The position numbers and the translations under genes are program-made. Of a stretch of 64,000 nt of DNA, positions 33,572 to 42,575 are shown piece by piece. Source of the stretch: Myxococcales bacterium. Its GTDB lineage: Bacteria > Myxococcota_A > UBA9042. Below the pieces are notes generated by a model. The model was given only the letters and a program-made list of their open reading frames with translations. It was not told the origin of the DNA and made no database searches. The stretch spans positions 1 through 64,000 of the forward strand of contig SHZF01000016.1 in NCBI GenBank assembly GCA_009692425.1. Reading direction: 5' to 3'. Numbering within the stretch: the stretch's first letter is position 1; each line of letters begins with the position of its first letter.

Positions 33572-34666
33572 ATGATCCGCATTGCACTCCTGCCGGGAGA
33601 CGGCATCGGCCCCGAAGTCGTCGCAGCTGCCGTCGAAGTCCTCGGCGCGGTCTGTCGCTCGCACGGATTCGACGTCGCGACCCACACTCTCGACCTCGGC
33701 GCCGAGCGCTACCTGCGCACAGGCGAAACGCTGCCCGAGGGCGACTTCGTGCGGTTGCGCGACGATTTCGACGCCATCTTGTTCGGCGCCCTTGGCGACC
33801 CGCGCGTGCCGACGAACGTGCACGCCCGCGACATCTTGCTCGGCCTGCGTCAGCGCCTCGACCTCTACGTCAACCTGCGCCCGGTCGCGCTGTGGCATGA
33901 GTCCTTGTGCCCGCTGAAGGGGCGCGTGGCCGGCAGCATTGACATGGCGGTCGTCCGTGAGAACACCGAGAGCCTGTACGTCGGCATCGGCGGCACGTTC
34001 AAGCCCGGCACGCCCGACGAAATCGCGCAGAACGTCATGATCTCGACCCGCAAGGGCGCTGAGCGGTTGCTGCGCTTCGCGTTCGGGCTCGCCCGCCAGC
34101 GGCGCGGCCACCTCGTGCTGTGCGACAAGGCCAACGCCATCGAGGCAGCGCACGGGTTGTGGCGGCGGGTGCTGCGAGAACTGGCGCCCGAGTTCCCCGA
34201 TGTGCGCGCGACGACCCTGTATGCAGACGTGGCGTGCATGCGCATGGTCACGCACCCCCACGAATTCGATGTCGTGGTGGGAGACAATTTCGTCGGCGAC
34301 ATCCTCAGCGACCTCGCGGCAGCGTTGGTCGGTGGGCTCGGTCTGGCGCCGTCCGCATCCACGCATCCGGGGCGGGTGGGGCTGTACGAACCCGTGCACG
34401 GCTCGGCGCCGGACATCGCCGGCACCGGGCGCGCCAACCCCTTGGCGGCAATCTTGAGTCTCGCCATGCTGTTGCGCGACTGTGGTCAGCCCGGTGCAGC
34501 GACCGATATCGAGACCGCGTGTGCCGATACGGTGCGTGCGGGGCTTACGACCCCGGACCTCGGCGGCACGCTCGGCACGCGCGACGTGACCGCTAGTGTC
34601 CTGGCACGAATCCGACCGCGACCGGCAACTCCCGAAGCGGCCGCGGTTCCTGCTCCAAACGGTTGA
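33572..34666 (+). CDS. leuB: 3-isopropylmalate dehydrogenase LeuB (isocitrate/isopropylmalate family)
   Basis: 364 residues from the ATG at 33572. MIRIALLPGDGIGPEV opens the family; LRQRLDLYVNLRPV carries the substrate-binding arginines, RENTESLYVGIGG the specificity loop, HEFDVVVGDNFVGDILSDLAAALVGGLG the metal aspartates, and LYEPVHGSAPDIAGTGRANP the NAD site. The GTP/D-E loop after GIGG resembles the actinobacterial-type LeuB. It oxidises and decarboxylates 3-isopropylmalate in leucine synthesis. Homoisocitrate or isocitrate activity cannot be excluded from sequence, but the adjacent isopropylmalate-isomerase-like gene supports leucine. Confidence 0.85.
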   Translation: MIRIALLPGDGIGPEVVAAAVEVLGAVCRSHGFDVATHTLDLGAERYLRTGETLPEGDFVRLRDDFDAILFGALGDPRVPTNVHARDILLGLRQRLDLYVNLRPVALWHESLCPLKGRVAGSIDMAVVRENTESLYVGIGGTFKPGTPDEIAQNVMISTRKGAERLLRFAFGLARQRRGHLVLCDKANAIEAAHGLWRRVLRELAPEFPDVRATTLYADVACMRMVTHPHEFDVVVGDNFVGDILSDLAAALVGGLGLAPSASTHPGRVGLYEPVHGSAPDIAGTGRANPLAAILSLAMLLRDCGQPGAATDIETACADTVRAGLTTPDLGGTLGTRDVTASVLARIRPRPATPEAAAVPAPNG

Positions 34667-34714
34667 CAGCCGCCCGTCGTGCAGGCGACAACCTTCGCCC
34701 TTTCGTGAGGTCGA

Positions 34715-36772
34715 ATGCTGCCTGCCGCCGCCCCCGCCGTTCCGGTCCGCCCGCCCTCCCGTGCTTCGTCGCCAGCCGCTGCGCCGGCTGCTGCGGTCCA
34801 ATTCGAGGGTCGCATCCTGTTCCTGTACGACGACCCGGACCTCATCCGGCGCCAGTTGGCCGGCGAAGACCTCGCGTGGGACCCGGCCTTGCCGCTCGTC
34901 GACAACATCTCGACGGACGAAATCACGCCCGGCTGGGTCTGCTTTCACTTTGACGCAACGCTGGGCGACTACAGCTTGGTCGGCTTGCGCGGCGGCGCCA
35001 TCTTGGCGGGCGACCTCAAGCGGGGCGGCTTCGCCGTCATCGTCAGCGGCAAGTCGAAGGGCTGCGGTTCTTCGCGCGAGACGGCACCGTTTTCGGAGCA
35101 GGCTGCCGGCATCCAGTTGGTCCTCGCCCGCAACATCGAAAAGATCTACGGCCAGAATTGCCAAAACATCGGCCTGCTGACCTCGACCGACTTCGGCCTG
35201 ATCGACCGCATCCGGCGCGGCGAGGCGATCGCACTCGAGGAATTCACGGCGGCCCTCGACCCTGTTGCGGCCGACATCGTGCGCAAGGGTGGACTTTTCG
35301 CCTACAACCGGGCGCGTCTGGCCGGCGACGTGCAGCCGCCGCTGCTGACGACGCCACCGCGGCCGATGACGCTCGTCGAGAAGATCGTGGCGCGCAACGT
35401 CATCGCCGATGCCCGCAGCGGTCGTCTGGGCGCCGTCGCGGTCCAACCGGGCGACGCGGTGTTCGTGCGTACCGACGTCCGCTTCAGCCACGATTATACG
35501 ACTGCGATGGCGCAGGCGGCCTTTCACGGCGCGCTCGGGGCCACAGCGCGGGTCAACGACGTGGCTTCGGTGTTTGCTTTTCGCGACCACCTCACGTTCC
35601 TCTCGCTCGTCATGCCGGAAAAGCACCGCCAGATGGGCCTCGACGGCAAGGCAGCGCTGCTCGCCGACATCCAGCGCGAGTTCTGCCGGGTCCAGGGCAT
35701 CCGCCTGTACGATGAGACCGCCGATGGGCGCGGGTCCGAGGCCATCTGCCACAACGCCGTGCTCGAAGACCTCGCGGTGCCCGGCGACATCGTGGTCGGC
35801 ACCGACAGCCACACTTGTACGGCCGGTGCGCTCGGCACGTTCGCGTTCGGTGTCGGCTCGACCGATATGGCGAACACATGGTACACCAAGGACATTCGTG
35901 TCCAGGTGCCGGAGTCGGTGCGCTTCGTCGTTACGGGCAAGCGGCGGGCAGGCATAGCGGCCAAGGACATCATGCTGCGCATCATGGCCACGCCGTTCAT
36001 CAAGGACGGCAAGGCCATCGGCAAGGTCCTGGAGTTCACCGGGCCGGGTGTCGGGGCGCTGTCGATGGACGAGCGCGCGACCCTGACGAACATGGCCGTG
36101 GAAGCGGGGGCGACGACCGGGATCATCGAGGCCGACGAGGTCGTGCTCAAGTGGCTGGCCCAGATGCGGCCGGGGCTCGACGTCGATGCGCTGCGGCCGC
36201 GCATGCTGCGGTCGGACTCCGACGCCCGGTACCTCGCGACGTTCGAGATCGACCTCGACGACCTTGCGCTGATGGTGGCGACGCCCGGCGACCCGCGCAA
36301 TGGCATCCCGCTCGCGGACCTGCCGGGCCCCGTGAAGATCGACATCGCTTACGGCGGCTCCTGCACCGGCGGCAAGATGGCCGACATGGACATGTACGCG
36401 TCCGTGTTGCGGGCCGCCGTCGACCAGGGCCGCCGCGTCGCGCCCGGCGTCGAACTCTACATCCAGTTCGGCAGCCAGAAGATCAAGCAATACGCAGTCG
36501 AGCGGGGCTACCTCGCCCTGTTCGCGGCGGCCGGCGCCAAGGTGATCGATCCGTCCTGCGGCGCGTGCATCAACGCCGGACCCGGCGTGTCGAAGACGGC
36601 GGACACGGTGACGATTTCGGCCATCAACCGCAACTTCCCCGGCCGGTCGGGCCCCGGCAAGGTGTACCTGGCGAGCCCGCTGGTGGTGGCGGCCTCGGCG
36701 GTAGCGGGCTACATTGTCGGCCCCGACGAGATTGTCGGCGCTCACGCAAACGCGGGCCCCGATGACGTGTAG
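34715..36772 (+). CDS. Fused LeuD-LeuC type aconitase-family dehydratase, swivel domain first
   Basis: 685 residues from the ATG at 34715 with GAGG just upstream. After a low-complexity Ala/Pro leader (1-28), residues about 30-215 are a LeuD-like swivel domain: VDNISTDEITPG, KSKGCGSSRETAPFSEQAAG and ARNIEKIYGQNCQNIGLL. Residues about 225-685 are the LeuC-like catalytic part: FSHDYTTAMAQ, GTDSHTCTAGALGTFAFGVGS, the first cluster Cys in YGGSCTGGK, the Cys pair in DPSCGACINAG, and INRNFPGRSGPGKVYLASP. It should hydrate/dehydrate isopropylmalate with a [4Fe-4S] cluster. The order (small then large) is the reverse of aconitase A and like AcnB without its HEAT-like domain. Its neighbour leuB supports leucine synthesis. 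Confidence 0.88.
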   Translation: MLPAAAPAVPVRPPSRASSPAAAPAAAVQFEGRILFLYDDPDLIRRQLAGEDLAWDPALPLVDNISTDEITPGWVCFHFDATLGDYSLVGLRGGAILAGDLKRGGFAVIVSGKSKGCGSSRETAPFSEQAAGIQLVLARNIEKIYGQNCQNIGLLTSTDFGLIDRIRRGEAIALEEFTAALDPVAADIVRKGGLFAYNRARLAGDVQPPLLTTPPRPMTLVEKIVARNVIADARSGRLGAVAVQPGDAVFVRTDVRFSHDYTTAMAQAAFHGALGATARVNDVASVFAFRDHLTFLSLVMPEKHRQMGLDGKAALLADIQREFCRVQGIRLYDETADGRGSEAICHNAVLEDLAVPGDIVVGTDSHTCTAGALGTFAFGVGSTDMANTWYTKDIRVQVPESVRFVVTGKRRAGIAAKDIMLRIMATPFIKDGKAIGKVLEFTGPGVGALSMDERATLTNMAVEAGATTGIIEADEVVLKWLAQMRPGLDVDALRPRMLRSDSDARYLATFEIDLDDLALMVATPGDPRNGIPLADLPGPVKIDIAYGGSCTGGKMADMDMYASVLRAAVDQGRRVAPGVELYIQFGSQKIKQYAVERGYLALFAAAGAKVIDPSCGACINAGPGVSKTADTVTISAINRNFPGRSGPGKVYLASPLVVAASAVAGYIVGPDEIVGAHANAGPDDV

Positions 36773-38231
36773 GCGAGCCAGCGCGTGGGTCGCAATGCTG
36801 ACGGCGGGCTTGGTGACCGCATCTGCCAGCGCCCAGCCGCCCCCGCCAGCCCGCGATTGGGCACGGGTCGCCGCGCTGCGCAGCCAGGGCAAGCTCGTCG
36901 AAGTATTCCAACTCCTACAGGGGTGGCTCGCGGAGAACCCCAACGATGCAAGGGTGTTGCACGAAATGGGCGTGCTGTATGCCCTGGACCACCAACCGGA
37001 TGCGGCAGTGCTCCAGTTCCAGCGTGCGCTCGCCGCCAATCCGGACGCTGTGGAAACACGGCGCAATCTTTCGGAACTGCTGCGGTCGCGTGGCCGCTGC
37101 CCCGACGCGATCGAGCACTATCGCGAGTTGTTGATGGTCGACCTCGGCGACGGCGTCGCGCTGCGCGGGATTGCCGTCTGCTACGAATCCAGCGGCCAGC
37201 GGGACCGCGCCTTGGGTGCGCTCGCCGAATTGGAGAAGCGCTTCCAAGGCAAGGACCTCGGCCTCTGGGCGGCGGAGCGGCGCGCCAAACTGGAGGCCCC
37301 CAAGGCCGCGCCAGCAGTCGCAACTGCAGCGGCGCCAGCGGCCGCGACGGTCCCGCCACAGCCTGTACCCCAGCCGACCTCGGTCGACCCCGGCGGGGAG
37401 CCATCGGCCCTCGAATGCGACCGCGAAGGGGAGGCCCTGTTCCGCGAGCGCCGCTACGACGCAGCCGCACACTGGCTCGGCGAGGCCCTGCGCCTGGAGG
37501 CGACCGCGGAGCGCGCTTACCGCCTGGCGTTAGCATTCGCCGGTCACGGAGACGCGCTCGCCGCGCTCGGTACGCTGCAGCGCGCGCTCCGTCTCGATCC
37601 CCACCACCTGCCGAGCCTGAGTGCGTGGCCCACCGTCGCCCGCGCCGCCCGCGCGCGCGGCAAGGGAGGGCTCGACGTGGCGTTCGCGCGGCCAGACGCG
37701 GCCCCGGCGGCACTGATCGGGCAGGCGCTCGTCGAGGGCGACCTGATGTTGGCCCGGCAACTGCTTGCGGCCACCCGGGGCGGACCGTGGCAGGGCGCCG
37801 TGCTGGCGACGCTGGAGGGCGAAGTGCTGTTGCGCGACGGCCGCTGGGATGGCGCGTTGAAGGCCTTCCAGTCTGCGTTGGCGCAGCAGCCGCGCTACCC
37901 GCCGGCGCAAAAAGGCCTCGCCGAAGTCTACGTGCAGATGGGGCGCTATTCGGGCGCCCGCGAACTGGTCGGTCTGCCCGTGCCCATCGTGGCCGCCGGC
38001 GACGACCCCAACGCCGACCTGCGCCGCATGGTCAAGCTGCGGCGCGCCGAGTTTGAGCACCAGTTGCGCCTCGCCGCGGACCCCGGCCTCAAGGTGCTGC
38101 CGGCACTCGTCGATCAGGTCCTCGACTCCTCGACTCCGCCGCCCCCGGCACCGGTCGTCGCGATGCCCCAGGAGTCCGTGCCGGTCCACGCCCCGCCCAC
38201 CAAGGGGCGCGCCGCCAAGGCTAGGAAATGA
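36762..38231 (+). CDS. Secreted TPR-repeat protein
   Basis: 489 residues from the ATG at 36762, overlapping the previous stop by 11 bp. A Sec signal peptide (MTCRRASAWVAMLTAGLVTASASA) is followed by TPR units: NPNDARVLHEMGVLYALDHQPDAAVLQFQRAL, RCPDAIEHYRELLMVDLG and, after an Ala/Pro/Val-rich linker at about 195-225, REGEALFRERRYDAAAHWLGEALRLE and RDGRWDGALKAFQSALAQQPRY. The tail is Pro/Ala/Lys-rich. It is probably a periplasmic adaptor; no enzymatic motif. Its stop overlaps the guanine-deaminase start by 4 bp. Confidence 0.82.
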   Translation: MTCRRASAWVAMLTAGLVTASASAQPPPPARDWARVAALRSQGKLVEVFQLLQGWLAENPNDARVLHEMGVLYALDHQPDAAVLQFQRALAANPDAVETRRNLSELLRSRGRCPDAIEHYRELLMVDLGDGVALRGIAVCYESSGQRDRALGALAELEKRFQGKDLGLWAAERRAKLEAPKAAPAVATAAAPAAATVPPQPVPQPTSVDPGGEPSALECDREGEALFRERRYDAAAHWLGEALRLEATAERAYRLALAFAGHGDALAALGTLQRALRLDPHHLPSLSAWPTVARAARARGKGGLDVAFARPDAAPAALIGQALVEGDLMLARQLLAATRGGPWQGAVLATLEGEVLLRDGRWDGALKAFQSALAQQPRYPPAQKGLAEVYVQMGRYSGARELVGLPVPIVAAGDDPNADLRRMVKLRRAEFEHQLRLAADPGLKVLPALVDQVLDSSTPPPPAPVVAMPQESVPVHAPPTKGRAAKARK

Positions 38232-39457
38232 CAGCCGACCAAAGCAGCCTTGCCGGCGCCGACGGGTTCTGCGAGGGCTCGATCCTGCTTCCTGCGGCGT
38301 CGGGCGCGCTGGGTTGGCTGCCGCACGGCCGCGTGCAATGGCAGGGTGGGCGTGTGCGTGCGGTCCACGCGCTGCCGGCGGGGCCCGTGCCGCCGAGCGT
38401 GTTCGTGCCGGGCTTCGTCGACCTGCACTGCCATTGGCCGCAGTCCCACGTGCGCGGCCAGTTTGGCGGAACCTTGCTCGATTGGCTGCGCGACGCCATC
38501 TGGCCCGCCGAAGAAGCCTTTGCCGATAGCAGCGTTGCGTGCGCGCGTGTCGACGCCTTCGTGGCAGAGGTGACCGCGGCCGGCACCTGCGCGGGGCTGT
38601 TCTTCGGGCCGCCCCAGGTCGCGGCCAGCGTTGCCTTTGCAAACGTCGCACCGCACGGGTTTTTCGCAGGCCCGGCGCTGATGGAGGTGAACGCTCCGCC
38701 CGCGCTGTTGCAGCCCGTGGCCGAATCGCTGGCGCAGCTGCAACGCGAGCCCGAACTCCGCAAATGCATGGCTGTGTCGCCGCGCTTTGCGCCGAACCTG
38801 ACCGAGGCGGGCCTGCGCCGGGCGGGCGACGTGGCACGCGCGACGGGCTGGCCGGTGCAGAGCCACGTGGCCGAGACGCGCGAAGAGGTGGCGTGGGTGC
38901 GCGAACTGTTTCCCGCTGCGCGCAGTTACGTCGATGTGTACAGGCGCGCCGGGCTGCTCGGACCGCGCACGGTGCTGGCCCATGCCGTGCACGTCAGCGA
39001 CCGCGAACTGGAGCAGCTTGCTGCCACCGGGACCGTCATCGCACATTGCCCGACTTCGAACGAAGCGCTCCGTTCCGGCCGGATGCCGCTCGAACGCGTG
39101 CGTGCCCGCGGCGTGCGCTGGGTGCTGGCCACCGATGTCGGCGCCGGGCCAAAACTGAGCCTGCTCGACGTGATTCGGGTGGCGCTCGTGGCGCACATCG
39201 GCGCCGCCGCCATCACGCCGGGCGAGGCGCTGTGCCGAGCAACGGCCATCCCCGGCGCATTCCTGGCGGCGCTCGACCCCGACCTCAAGGGCCTCGGCAC
39301 GTTCGAGATCGGCGCGCCCGCCCATGTCGTGGAGTTCACACGGCCCGTCGGTGCCCACGCGGACGACGTCGTGCGCGGCCTTGCAGGGTCCGCCGGCGAT
39401 CTGGACCGCCTGCCTCGGCGCGTGGTGCGCTGGGGCCTCGCCTGCTCGCCCAGTTGA
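38228..39457 (+). CDS. guaD: Guanine deaminase-like amidohydrolase
   Basis: 409 residues; the ATG at 38228 overlaps the upstream stop (ATGA). Amidohydrolase metal ligands appear in order: PGFVDLHCHWPQ (HxH), QSHVAETREEV (His), LAHAVHVSDREL (His) and LATDVGAGPKLS (Asp). The AHCPTSNEALRSGRMPL stretch is the signature that separates guanine deaminases from other ATZ/TRZ enzymes. It would convert guanine to xanthine in the cytoplasm. No signal peptide. With prs nearby it may belong to purine salvage, though the argG gene separates them. Confidence 0.85.
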   Translation: MTADQSSLAGADGFCEGSILLPAASGALGWLPHGRVQWQGGRVRAVHALPAGPVPPSVFVPGFVDLHCHWPQSHVRGQFGGTLLDWLRDAIWPAEEAFADSSVACARVDAFVAEVTAAGTCAGLFFGPPQVAASVAFANVAPHGFFAGPALMEVNAPPALLQPVAESLAQLQREPELRKCMAVSPRFAPNLTEAGLRRAGDVARATGWPVQSHVAETREEVAWVRELFPAARSYVDVYRRAGLLGPRTVLAHAVHVSDRELEQLAATGTVIAHCPTSNEALRSGRMPLERVRARGVRWVLATDVGAGPKLSLLDVIRVALVAHIGAAAITPGEALCRATAIPGAFLAALDPDLKGLGTFEIGAPAHVVEFTRPVGAHADDVVRGLAGSAGDLDRLPRRVVRWGLACSPS

Positions 39458-39555
39458 TCCATTGACCAACGCGGGCCTGCCGCCCGACACTCCGCGCCCC
39501 GCCGGCTGGCCGCTGGTGCGCAACGCCGCCATCGGGCGGGCAGGAGTCAGCCGAC

Positions 39556-40824
39556 ATGAGCGCGCGCAAGAAAGTGGTGCTGGCCTATTCAGGCGGCCTC
39601 GACACCTCGGTAATGTTGCATTGGCTGCAGGCCACCCAGGATTGCGACGTCGTCTGCATGACCGCCGACCTCGGGCAGGGCGAGGAACTCGACGGGCTGC
39701 GCGAAAAGGCACTCGGCTCGGGTGCGGTGGCCATCCACATCCTCGACCTGCGTGACACGTTCGTGCGCGACTATGTGTTCCCGTCGATCATGGCGAACGC
39801 GGTCTACGAGGGCTATTACCTGCTCGGCACGTCGCTGGCGCGGCCCCCGATCGCCAAGGCCCTCGTCGAAGTCGCCGTCGCCGAAGACGCCCAGGCCATC
39901 AGCCACGGCGCGACCGGCAAGGGCAACGATCAGGTGCGCTTCGAACTGGGCGCATATTGCCTCAAGCCCGACATCCAGGTCATCGCCCCGTGGCGCACCT
40001 GGCCGTATCGCAGCCGCTCGGACCTCATCCAGTATTGCCGCGACCACGCCATCCCCGTCACCGCGACGGCGGCCAAGCCCTACAGCATCGATCGCAACCT
40101 GCTGCACAGCAGCTACGAGGGCGGCATCCTCGAAGACCCGTGGGCCGCGCCGCCCGACGACATGTTCAAGCTGACGGTCGATCCGCGCCTGGCGCCCGAC
40201 GCTGCCGAAGATGTCGAGATTGAGTTCGAAGATGGCGTGCCCGTCACCGTCAACGGCCAGCGCCTCGGGCCGGTCGAGATGTTGACGCGCTGCAATGACC
40301 TCGGCGGCAAGCACGGCGTCGGCCGTGTCGACCTCGTCGAAAACCGCTACGTCGGCATCAAGTCGCGCGGGGTCTACGAGACACCGGGCGGCACGCTGCT
40401 CTACCACGCCCACCGCGCCGTCGAGTCGCTCGTCCTCGACCGCGAGGTGATGGCGCTGCGCGACGGCCTCGTGCCGAACTTCACGCGGCTGATCTACAAC
40501 GGCTACTGGTTCAGCCCCGAGATGCAATTGATGCTCGGGTTCATGCGATCGGTGCAGAAGGGTGTGTCCGGCGTGGCGCGGTTGCGACTGTACAAGGGCA
40601 ACGCGTGGGTCACGGGGCGCAAGGCTAGGAACTCACTGTACAATCCAGAGTATTCGACGTTCGAGGCCGACAAAGTCTACAACCAGGCCGATGCCGACGG
40701 CTTCATCAAGCTCAACGCGCTGCGGCTCAAGCTGAACACGTACCGCGACCGCGCCATGCTCGACAATCCGACCGATGCGGTGGCGAGCGCGATGACTGAG
40801 ATGCGCAAGGATTTCATCGAATAG
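39556..40824 (+). CDS. argG: Argininosuccinate synthase ArgG
   Basis: 422 residues from the ATG at 39556 with AGGAG ahead. [17 protein letters not shown] is the N-type ATP pyrophosphatase P-loop; [16 protein letters not shown], the citrulline site [21 protein letters not shown], and YNPEYSTFE are all ArgG signatures. It joins citrulline and aspartate in arginine synthesis. A possible promoter (TTGACC at 39462) lies in the 98-bp gap behind guaD. argH is not in the window. Confidence 0.97.
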   Translation: MSARKKVVLAYSGGLDTSVMLHWLQATQDCDVVCMTADLGQGEELDGLREKALGSGAVAIHILDLRDTFVRDYVFPSIMANAVYEGYYLLGTSLARPPIAKALVEVAVAEDAQAISHGATGKGNDQVRFELGAYCLKPDIQVIAPWRTWPYRSRSDLIQYCRDHAIPVTATAAKPYSIDRNLLHSSYEGGILEDPWAAPPDDMFKLTVDPRLAPDAAEDVEIEFEDGVPVTVNGQRLGPVEMLTRCNDLGGKHGVGRVDLVENRYVGIKSRGVYETPGGTLLYHAHRAVESLVLDREVMALRDGLVPNFTRLIYNGYWFSPEMQLMLGFMRSVQKGVSGVARLRLYKGNAWVTGRKARNSLYNPEYSTFEADKVYNQADADGFIKLNALRLKLNTYRDRAMLDNPTDAVASAMTEMRKDFIE

Positions 40825-40848
40825 CCGGCATTTCGGGGAGCAATCAAC

Positions 40849-41784
40849 ATGGACCCTCGCATCAAGATTTTCGCCGGCTCCAGCCATCCGGAACTGGCCC
40901 GCGCGATCTGCGCCGAACTCGACATGCCGTTGGCGAAGTCGGAGACCGTCAAGTTCTCTAACGAAAACCTGATGGTAAAAATCCAGGAGAACGTGCGCGG
41001 CTGCGACGTCTACTTCATCCAGACTTCGGCGCCACCGGTCAACGAGAACATCGTCGAGATGCTGATCGCGATCGATGCGCTCAAGGGCGCTTCGGCTGCA
41101 CGCGTGACGGCCGTGATGCCGTATTACTTCTACGCCCGCAGCGACAAGAAGGACCGGCCGCGCATCAGCATCGCCGCGCGCCTGATGGCGGATCTCCTGC
41201 AGACCGCCGGCGCGGACCGCGTGCTGTGCATGGACCTGCACAGTCCGCAAATCCAAGGTTTTTTTCGCATTCCGGTGGACCAGCTCGTCGGCGCACCCAT
41301 CTTGGCCACGCACATGAAGACGTGGGACATCCAAAATGGCGTGCTGGTCGCCGGAGACGTCGGCGAAGCCAAGGAACTTGGGCGCTTTGCCAACCTCATG
41401 GGCCTGCCGGTGGCCATCGTCGACAAGCGCCGCTATGGCGACGACGACCGTGCGGTGGCGACGAACCTCATCGGCGACGTCGAGGGCAAGCACGCGATCA
41501 TCGTCGATGACGAGATTGCGACGGGCGGCACCATCATCGAGGCGGCCAACTTCCTGTTCGCACGCGGCGCCTTGTCGGTGAAGGTGGCGGCCACCCACGG
41601 CGTGCTGTCGGGCCCGGCGATTGCGCGCATCCACGACAGCCGCATCGATACGGTGCTGGTGACCGACACGATTCCGTTGCGCGACAAGCTGTCCGACAAG
41701 GTGCGCGTGCTCAGCGTAGCGCCCGTGTTCGCCAAGGCGATCCGGCGCATTCACGACGGCGACTCGGTGAGCGATCTGTTTTGA
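40849..41784 (+). CDS. prs: Ribose-phosphate pyrophosphokinase Prs
   Basis: 311 residues from the ATG at 40849, 24 bp after argG. IKIFAGSSHPELARAICAEL opens the family. YARSDKKDRPRISI is the ATP/flexible loop, DLHSPQIQGFF the conserved middle, and IVDDEIATGGTI the PRPP-binding loop. It makes PRPP from ribose 5-phosphate and ATP, used for nucleotides, histidine and NAD. The loop variants (SDKKDRPR, DDEIATGG) deviate slightly from the most common forms but retain the key residues. Confidence 0.95.
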   Translation: MDPRIKIFAGSSHPELARAICAELDMPLAKSETVKFSNENLMVKIQENVRGCDVYFIQTSAPPVNENIVEMLIAIDALKGASAARVTAVMPYYFYARSDKKDRPRISIAARLMADLLQTAGADRVLCMDLHSPQIQGFFRIPVDQLVGAPILATHMKTWDIQNGVLVAGDVGEAKELGRFANLMGLPVAIVDKRRYGDDDRAVATNLIGDVEGKHAIIVDDEIATGGTIIEAANFLFARGALSVKVAATHGVLSGPAIARIHDSRIDTVLVTDTIPLRDKLSDKVRVLSVAPVFAKAIRRIHDGDSVSDLF

Positions 41785-41875
41785 GAGGCCAGGCCAGAAT
41801 CGGCAGGTGGACGAGCCTTGCGCAACCCTGAGTGGGCGATTCGCTTTCGGGGGCTGCGACCCGGACTGGCCGCCG

Positions 41876-42196
41876 CTACCCCTCGCCCTTGCTGCGGAAG
41901 TCCGCCATCTCCGCCCCCTTGGGCCCGAACGTGCCTTCAGCCAACTTCACGACCCGCAGCCGCTTGGCCCGCGCCGCCCGCAGCCGGGCCTGGATGGTCG
42001 CGGTCTTGGCCTTGAGCTGACCCTTGAGCTGCTCCTGCTCGACGTTGAGCGCCTGCAGTTCGGCTTGCAGCGCGCTGACGTCCTTGCTGAGTTGCGCGGC
42101 CGCGGGCGGCAGGGCCTTGGCGTGCTTCTTGGCGCCGGCAATGATGAAACTGAGGTCTTGGATCAAGAACGCCGTGGATTTATTGGCGGGAGGCAT
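41876..42196 (-). CDS. Small coiled-coil protein, 106 residues
   Basis: The ATG at 42196 (MPPANKSTAFLIQDL) has AGGAG 7 bases upstream, fixing the start; the frame continues upstream only as a shadow. The middle, from about 35 to 75 (AAAQLSKDVSALQAELQALNVEQEQLKGQLKAKTATIQARL), has a clear leucine heptad pattern, followed by a basic segment (RAARAKRLRVV) and a conserved-looking end (GTFGPKGAEMADFRSKGEG). No family recognised. It is preceded by an array of seven 20-22-bp repeats that may control it. Convergent with prs; 91 bp between them hold no clear terminator. Confidence 0.75.
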   Translation of the reverse strand: MPPANKSTAFLIQDLSFIIAGAKKHAKALPPAAAQLSKDVSALQAELQALNVEQEQLKGQLKAKTATIQARLRAARAKRLRVVKLAEGTFGPKGAEMADFRSKGEG

Positions 42197-42210
42197 GGAT
42201 GTGCTCCTGA

Positions 42211-42347
42211 GACGTGCGGATTTGGTGAGAGTCGCACGGATGGGAAAATGCGCCGTGCGGAGTCTGGCTGTCAATGGTGCGGAGTTGGGCAAAGACGTGC
42301 AGATGGGACCGAGGAAGTGCGGATGGCGTCGCGCGCCGTGCGGATTG
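42211..42347 (-). promoter_or_regulatory. Iteron-like operator array: seven GTGCGGA-type sites on one helical face
   Basis: On the plus strand, the heptamer GTGCGGA (usually followed by T or G) starts at 42214, 42255, 42277, 42317 and 42338, with variants GCACGGA at 42234 and GTGCAGA at 42297. Spacings of 20-22 bp average two helical turns, so all seven lie on one DNA face. The array begins 18 bp upstream of the coiled-coil gene's ATG, so it spans its likely promoter. The non-uniform spacing argues against a protein-coding repeat. The binding factor is unknown. Confidence 0.6.
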
Positions 42348-42575
42348 TCGGCGGTGATCAGTTGATCGGCGCGATCTGGGTGGGTTTGTGCGTCCAGCCG
42401 GTGCCGTCGCCGGGTTGGCCGGCGGAATTGTCGCCCCCAGCAGCCGAGCTGGGCCGCGGCGGTGAGGATGCAGGCGGCGCCGCCGGCCATGGCGAGGGCG
42501 ATGGCGGGCGGGAGGCCCGCGACGGGTTGACGCTTTTCGCCACGCTCGCCTGGCCACACCCTCTGACCGACGCAG
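42348..42575. other. Non-coding gap downstream of mnmE
   Basis: No convincing gene. A minus-strand GTG frame 42358-42543 would encode 61 Pro/Ala/Ser-rich residues (MAKSVNPSRAS...), and another frame has a short hydrophobic stretch, but neither has a ribosome-binding site or a recognisable domain. With the array at 42211-42347 it makes up the 379-bp space between the coiled-coil gene and mnmE. Confidence 0.5.

Noticed and set aside
32789-37066. 1,425-codon open frame on the minus strand
   Set aside because: Shadow of argB-end through leuD-C: high GC and third-position bias keep the opposite strand open. Arg/Ala/His-rich composition, no domain, while the plus strand encodes clear enzymes.
41785-41875. 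Rho-independent terminator between convergent prs and coiled-coil genes
   Set aside because: No stable hairpin followed by a T-run could be seen; other gene junctions also lack one.
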